From positions 1-64,000 of the forward strand of contig NZ_CP083241.1 of NCBI RefSeq assembly GCF_022836935.1: DNA of 64,000 nt. The letters are read 5' to 3'. This document shows positions 60,502 through 64,000 of the stretch, piece after piece. Origin of the DNA: Ancylobacter polymorphus (GTDB lineage: Bacteria > Pseudomonadota > Alphaproteobacteria > Rhizobiales > Xanthobacteraceae). How positions within the stretch are numbered: the first letter of the stretch is position 1; each line of letters opens with the position of its first letter. Made by a program: the position numbers and the translations under genes. The notes beneath the pieces are model-generated. The model was not told the origin of the DNA. It did no database searches and saw only the letters and a program-made list of their open reading frames with translations.

Positions 60502-61725
60502 GTGGAACGTACGCAAGTCGCCGTCGTCGGTCTCGGCGCCATGGGCATGGCTACTCTGTACCAACTCGCGCGACGGGGCGTGGACGTGATCGGGATCGAT
60601 CGCTTCGAGCCCCCGCACGATGTCGGTTCGAGCCACGGCGAGACGCGGATCACACGTCAGGCCGTCGGTGAAGGTCGCGACTACGTGCCATTCGTACTGG
60701 CCTCGCATGCGATCTGGCGCGAGCTTGAGGTGCTCTCTGGCGAGCCCCTGCTGGAGGCGTGCGGTGTGCTCGTTCTTGCTCCAGGCTCGGGCATATCCTC
60801 CCACCACGGCAAGCGGGATTTCGTGGCGCGTTCGATCGAAACGGCGCGGGAGTTCGGTATCCCGCATGAGGTTCTGGACGGCGTCACGGCGCGCCAACGG
60901 TTTCCCCAGTTCAAGGGGATTTCCGACGACGACAAGGTCTATTTCGAACCTGGCGGCGGCTATGTGCGGCCGGAACGCTGCATCGCCGTTCAGCGCGATC
61001 AGGCATGCGCACTCGGCGCACGCCTCCGGCTTCGCGCCCAAGTCACCTCGATCCGACAGGACGGCGATGTGGTCCGCATCGGTATTGGCGGGGACGAGAT
61101 CGTCGCCGACCGGGTCGTGGTCGCGGCTGGCGCCTGGACGGCGCCGCTGCTCGGAGCTCCGTTCGACCGGGTGCTAACCGTGAGGCGGCAGGTACTGCAC
61201 TGGTTTAAGCTGGCGGACGTCACCGCGCATGCTGGAGCTCCGGTCTTCATCTGGATGCATGGTGCGGGCGACGAGGATTATTTCTACGGCTTTCCTCCGC
61301 TGGCCAACGACGACCGGCTGAAGGTGGCGACCGAGCAATACGTGGCCGCGACGACGGCCGAGACCCTCGAGCGCGAAGTGTCCGCCTCCGAATCCGAGGC
61401 GATGTGGCGGTCGCATGTCGCCGGGCGTATCACTGGCGTGACCCCCGAGCCCGTCCAGGCGGCGGCGTGCCTCTATACGGTCACGCCCGACAGCGGCTTC
61501 GTCATCGACCACCACCCGCAAATGCGTCGTGTGATGGTGATTTCCGCCTGTTCAGGCCACGGCTTCAAGCACTCGGCGGGCATCGGTCAGGCCGTTGCGG
61601 AGGCGGTCACAGGCGCGCCTAGCTCCTTCGATCTGTCCCCCTTTTCGCTTAGACGCTTCCAGCAGGCAGGCGTCCGCATGACGCTATGTAATGTCCGGCG
61701 ATGCCTTCTCGCAGGCTGTGAATAA
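60502..61725 (+). CDS. SolA / monomeric sarcosine oxidase-type flavoenzyme
   Basis: 407 residues from GTG 60502. The FAD-binding VAVVGLGAMGMATLYQLARRG opens the protein, GSSHGETRITRQAVGEG matches the active-site region of SolA, and Cys323 in AACLYTVTPDSGFVIDHHP is the covalent-FAD cysteine of this family. SolA and MSOX oxidise N-methyl amino acids, releasing formaldehyde and hydrogen peroxide. The C-terminus carries about 15 extra residues (GVRMTLCNVRRCLLAGCE). The amino-acid ABC transporter that follows would import the substrate. Confidence 0.9.
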   Translation: MERTQVAVVGLGAMGMATLYQLARRGVDVIGIDRFEPPHDVGSSHGETRITRQAVGEGRDYVPFVLASHAIWRELEVLSGEPLLEACGVLVLAPGSGISSHHGKRDFVARSIETAREFGIPHEVLDGVTARQRFPQFKGISDDDKVYFEPGGGYVRPERCIAVQRDQACALGARLRLRAQVTSIRQDGDVVRIGIGGDEIVADRVVVAAGAWTAPLLGAPFDRVLTVRRQVLHWFKLADVTAHAGAPVFIWMHGAGDEDYFYGFPPLANDDRLKVATEQYVAATTAETLEREVSASESEAMWRSHVAGRITGVTPEPVQAAACLYTVTPDSGFVIDHHPQMRRVMVISACSGHGFKHSAGIGQAVAEAVTGAPSSFDLSPFSLRRFQQAGVRMTLCNVRRCLLAGCE

Positions 61726-61772
61726 CCAAAGACGAGTTCCTTAGTCCCGACATTGATGAAAGGTTGATCCGC

Positions 61773-62585
61773 ATGCGCAAATCAATGATCGCCCTCCTGC
61801 TCGCTGGGGCGCTCGCGCCCTTCGCCGCACACGCGGCGGACGGTGTCGACGCCATCAAGAAACGGGGCACGCTCGTTGTAGGCGTCAAAGCCGACTACAA
61901 GCCTTTCGGCTTCCGGGACCCATCGGGTGCCGTGGTCGGGATCGAGCCCGACCTCGCGGCCGACGTCGCCAAGCGTCTCGACGTGAAGCTGGAACTTGTG
62001 CCGGTGGTTTCATCGAACCGGATCGAATTTCTCCAGCAGGGCAAGGTCGACATGCTGATCGCGACCATGTCGGACAAGCCGGAACGCCGGAAGGTCGTGC
62101 AGGCCATCGACCCGCCTTACTACTCGGACTTCGTCAATGTGCTGCTGCCGAAGAAGGCCGGCGTGAAGGACTGGTCCGAACTCAAGGGTAAGCCGCTCTG
62201 CGCTACCTCTGGCGCCTGGTACAACAAAGAGATCGCCCAGAAATACGGCACCGAGATCGTCGCGTTCGACGGTTCCGAGAAGCCGCTTTTCGCGCTCAAG
62301 CAGGGCAACTGCGTGGGCTACGTCTATGACCAGACCTTCATCCAGGGCAAGCTGCTGGATGCCGACTGGAGTGGCACCTACGAGATGCCGCTGAAGGGCG
62401 TTCTGGACGCACCGTGGATCATGGCGGTTGCGACCGGCAATGACAGCCTCATGACGTTCCTTGAAGGTGTGACGAAGGATTGGATGAAGACCGGCTTCAT
62501 CGTCGCCGAGGAGGAGAAGTACGGCATCCAGCCGACCGAGTACTCAAAGGCCATGCATGACAAGATGAAGGGCTCGGCCAACTGA
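61773..62585 (+). CDS. Polar amino-acid ABC transporter, substrate-binding protein
   Basis: 270 residues with a Sec signal peptide (MRKSMIALLLAGALAPFAAHAAD). The mature part is a family 3 binding protein: IKKRGTLVVGVKADYKPFGFRDPSGAVVGIEPDLA and QQGKVDMLIATMSDKPERRKVV. ATG 61773 is preferred over a TTG at 61764. It probably delivers an amino acid or N-methyl amino acid, given the oxidase gene upstream. A strong terminator-like hairpin follows the stop. Confidence 0.92.
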   Translation: MRKSMIALLLAGALAPFAAHAADGVDAIKKRGTLVVGVKADYKPFGFRDPSGAVVGIEPDLAADVAKRLDVKLELVPVVSSNRIEFLQQGKVDMLIATMSDKPERRKVVQAIDPPYYSDFVNVLLPKKAGVKDWSELKGKPLCATSGAWYNKEIAQKYGTEIVAFDGSEKPLFALKQGNCVGYVYDQTFIQGKLLDADWSGTYEMPLKGVLDAPWIMAVATGNDSLMTFLEGVTKDWMKTGFIVAEEEKYGIQPTEYSKAMHDKMKGSAN

Positions 62586-62593
62586 TCGCCCGG

Positions 62594-62626
62594 CGCGGCC
62601 GATCCTTGCCGGATCGGCCGCGTTTT
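62594..62626 (+). terminator. Hairpin with short T-tract between binding-protein and permease genes
   Basis: CGCGGCCGATCC (62594-62605), loop TTGCC, GGATCGGCCGCG (62611-62622), then TTTT. The 12-bp stem is perfect. It probably attenuates or protects, giving more binding protein than permease. Confidence 0.7.
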
Positions 62627-62676
62627 CAACGTTAAGAGACGGCGCGCCCGTCACGGATCGCCAACCGGATAGCGCG

Positions 62677-63423
62677 ATGGACGTCATAGCCGCCTGGTTC
62701 AAAGACCTTTACGAAACGACGGGTCTCAATTTCACGGTCTTCTACGACCCCTATGACTGGAACCGTTACATCCACGGGGTGAGGATGACCGTCCTGCTGA
62801 CGGTCTCCACCATTCTGATGAGCCTTCTGATCGGGGCGGTGGGCGCCCTTCTGCAAAGCGCTCCCTCGCGCATCGTTCGCGGCGCGGTCAACGGCTTCGT
62901 CGTCCTGTTCCGCAACACGCCGCCGCTTGTGCAGATCTTCTTCTTCTATTTCGGCATCGGCGCGATGCTCCCGGCCGGGCAGGACCAATTTGGGCTGCGC
63001 CAGCCCTTCATCGACAATGTGGAGTGGGCGATCATCGCGCTGTCGCTGTTCGCCGGCGCCTTCAATGTCGAGATCTTCCGCTCCGGCGTCGAGGCCGTGC
63101 CGAAGACCACGGTAGAGGCGGCCGAGGCGCTCGGTTATACCCGGCTCAAGGCCTATCTCTACGTGATATTGCCGCTCGCTCTGCGGGTGTGCCTACCGGC
63201 CCTCAACAACAACCTGGTCAACCTGCTCAAGACCACCACCCTCGCCTACGCGATAGCCGTGCCGGAGACGCTTTACGCCGTAAAGCAGATCTGGTCGGAG
63301 TCGCAGAACGTGTTCGAGATGATGCTGGTGCTGTTCGCGACCTACGGCCTTTTGGTCGGCATCCTGGTCTGGATCATGCACCGATGGGAAAAATCGCTGC
63401 GCATTCCGGGATATGGCCGATGA
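62677..63423 (+). CDS. Polar amino-acid ABC transporter permease
   Basis: 248 residues of the HisM/GlnP family with five membrane spans. Family segments are FVVLFRNTPPLVQIFFFYFG and the EAA-loop VEAAEALGYTRLKAYLYVILPLALRVCLPALNN. The stop overlaps the next permease gene's ATG by 4 bp (ATGA), so the two are coupled and should form a heterodimer. Confidence 0.92.
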   Translation: MDVIAAWFKDLYETTGLNFTVFYDPYDWNRYIHGVRMTVLLTVSTILMSLLIGAVGALLQSAPSRIVRGAVNGFVVLFRNTPPLVQIFFFYFGIGAMLPAGQDQFGLRQPFIDNVEWAIIALSLFAGAFNVEIFRSGVEAVPKTTVEAAEALGYTRLKAYLYVILPLALRVCLPALNNNLVNLLKTTTLAYAIAVPETLYAVKQIWSESQNVFEMMLVLFATYGLLVGILVWIMHRWEKSLRIPGYGR

Positions 63424-64000
63424 GCACGAAGAACACGCCAGCCAGCGCGGCCGCGCCGCTTCCCGTCCTCTTGCCGTTCCGCATCGAGCCCACCCGGCTG
63501 GGAACGCCGCGCCTCGCGCCCATGCACGCCCTGCTGTTTGGCGCAGGCCTCGTGTTGCTCGCGGGCAGCGCTTGGGCGCAGGCCGTCAGTGTCCAGTTGT
63601 CGCCGTTGGAAGTCATCATCAAATGGGCGCCGCTGCTGCTGTCCGGCTTCGCGTTCAACATCTTGATCTCCATGATCGCGATGGCGATCGGCACGGGCGC
63701 CGGCCTCGGCGTGGGACTGGGCATGCTCTCCCACAACACTTTGTTGGCCCGCTTCTGCTGGGCGCTCACCCAGTTCTTCCGTAACGCGCCTTGGCTGGTG
63801 TTGCTGTTTTTTGTGATGTTCCTGGTGCCCTTTCAGATCACGGTGTTCGGCGTCCGGATTCCGTTGCCGGACTGGCTGAAGGCGACGGTGGGCTTCTCTC
63901 TGCCCGTGATGGCAAACGTGGCCGAGATCGTCCGTGGCGCGGTACGCTCCGTGCCGTCAACGCAATGGGAAGCTGCGGAATCGCTTGCCTTCACCCCACG
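63420..64000 (+). CDS. Second polar amino-acid ABC transporter permease (cut by window edge)
   Basis: 193 residues from ATG 63420 to the right edge, with no stop. It has a longer N-terminal segment than the first permease, then LLLSGFAFNILISMIAMAIGTGAGLGVG, FFRNAPWLVLLFFVMFLVPF and the start of an EAA loop (VPSTQWEAAESLAFTPR). It pairs with the preceding permease. The ATPase gene is expected beyond the window. Confidence 0.9.
   Translation, partial: MSTKNTPASAAAPLPVLLPFRIEPTRLGTPRLAPMHALLFGAGLVLLAGSAWAQAVSVQLSPLEVIIKWAPLLLSGFAFNILISMIAMAIGTGAGLGVGLGMLSHNTLLARFCWALTQFFRNAPWLVLLFFVMFLVPFQITVFGVRIPLPDWLKATVGFSLPVMANVAEIVRGAVRSVPSTQWEAAESLAFTP

Overview
The window is GC-rich throughout and has the codon bias, GTG starts and gene families of an Alphaproteobacterium, most likely Hyphomicrobiales. 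A Xanthobacteraceae-like genus is my guess and is not proven by anything here. No rRNA, tRNA or CRISPR array was seen. Most of the window looks chromosomal. A small accessory patch lies around 39.6-42.1 kb and a decayed IS3-type transposase at about 58.8-59.3 kb.

Layout. 0-3.4 kb: the start of an ABC ATPase gene that runs off the left edge, a HAD hydrolase, and two LysR regulators, one with a perfect palindrome over its own start codon. 3.5-13.4 kb: a giant Gly-rich autotransporter with a divergent winged-helix regulator. 13.5-16.6 kb: a secreted multicopper oxidase carrying a C-terminal FG-GAP-like propeller. 16.9-22.2 kb: an iron/haem uptake set (FecI-type sigma factor, FecR-type anti-sigma, TonB receptor fused to a second small beta-barrel). 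22.4 kb: a WGR-domain protein.

22.7-39.2 kb is the core of the window. It holds amiC-amiR, a urea/amide ABC transporter (urtABCDE type), aliphatic amidase amiE and a complete urease set (ureE-F-AB-C-G-D, with gamma and beta fused), followed by a convergent MoxR-type AAA+ ATPase plus VWA protein pair. AmiR is an ANTAR antiterminator. Three separate 5' leaders, before amiC, before urtA and before the AAA+ gene, carry the same architecture: a hairpin with a C-[AGYGYY]-G hexaloop, a second hairpin 5 nt later, and an intrinsic terminator whose 5' arm overlaps the second hairpin. This makes amide/urea import, amide hydrolysis, urea hydrolysis and the AAA+/VWA pair one antitermination regulon, and suggests that the AAA+/VWA pair serves the amidase/urease.

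39.2-42.1 kb: parDE toxin-antitoxin, a second WGR protein, degenerate sequence and a small unknown gene.

42.3-58.7 kb is a second system. A sigma-54 activator of the AcoR type sits among a polyamine-type ABC transporter with both permeases fused into one chain, a RidA / GMC oxidoreductase / DadA-like oxidase / luciferase-like monooxygenase / sugar-lactone-oxidase-like gene set, an MFS permease, an aldehyde dehydrogenase and a flavin reductase. Near-consensus -24/-12 promoters precede all five transcription units, and TGTCGC-N6-GCGACA-like inverted repeats lie upstream of two of the three promoter regions. It reads as an inducible catabolic regulon for an unidentified, probably amine-containing, substrate. 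59.4-64 kb: a LysR regulator, a SolA/sarcosine-oxidase-type flavoenzyme and a polar amino-acid ABC transporter that runs off the right edge.
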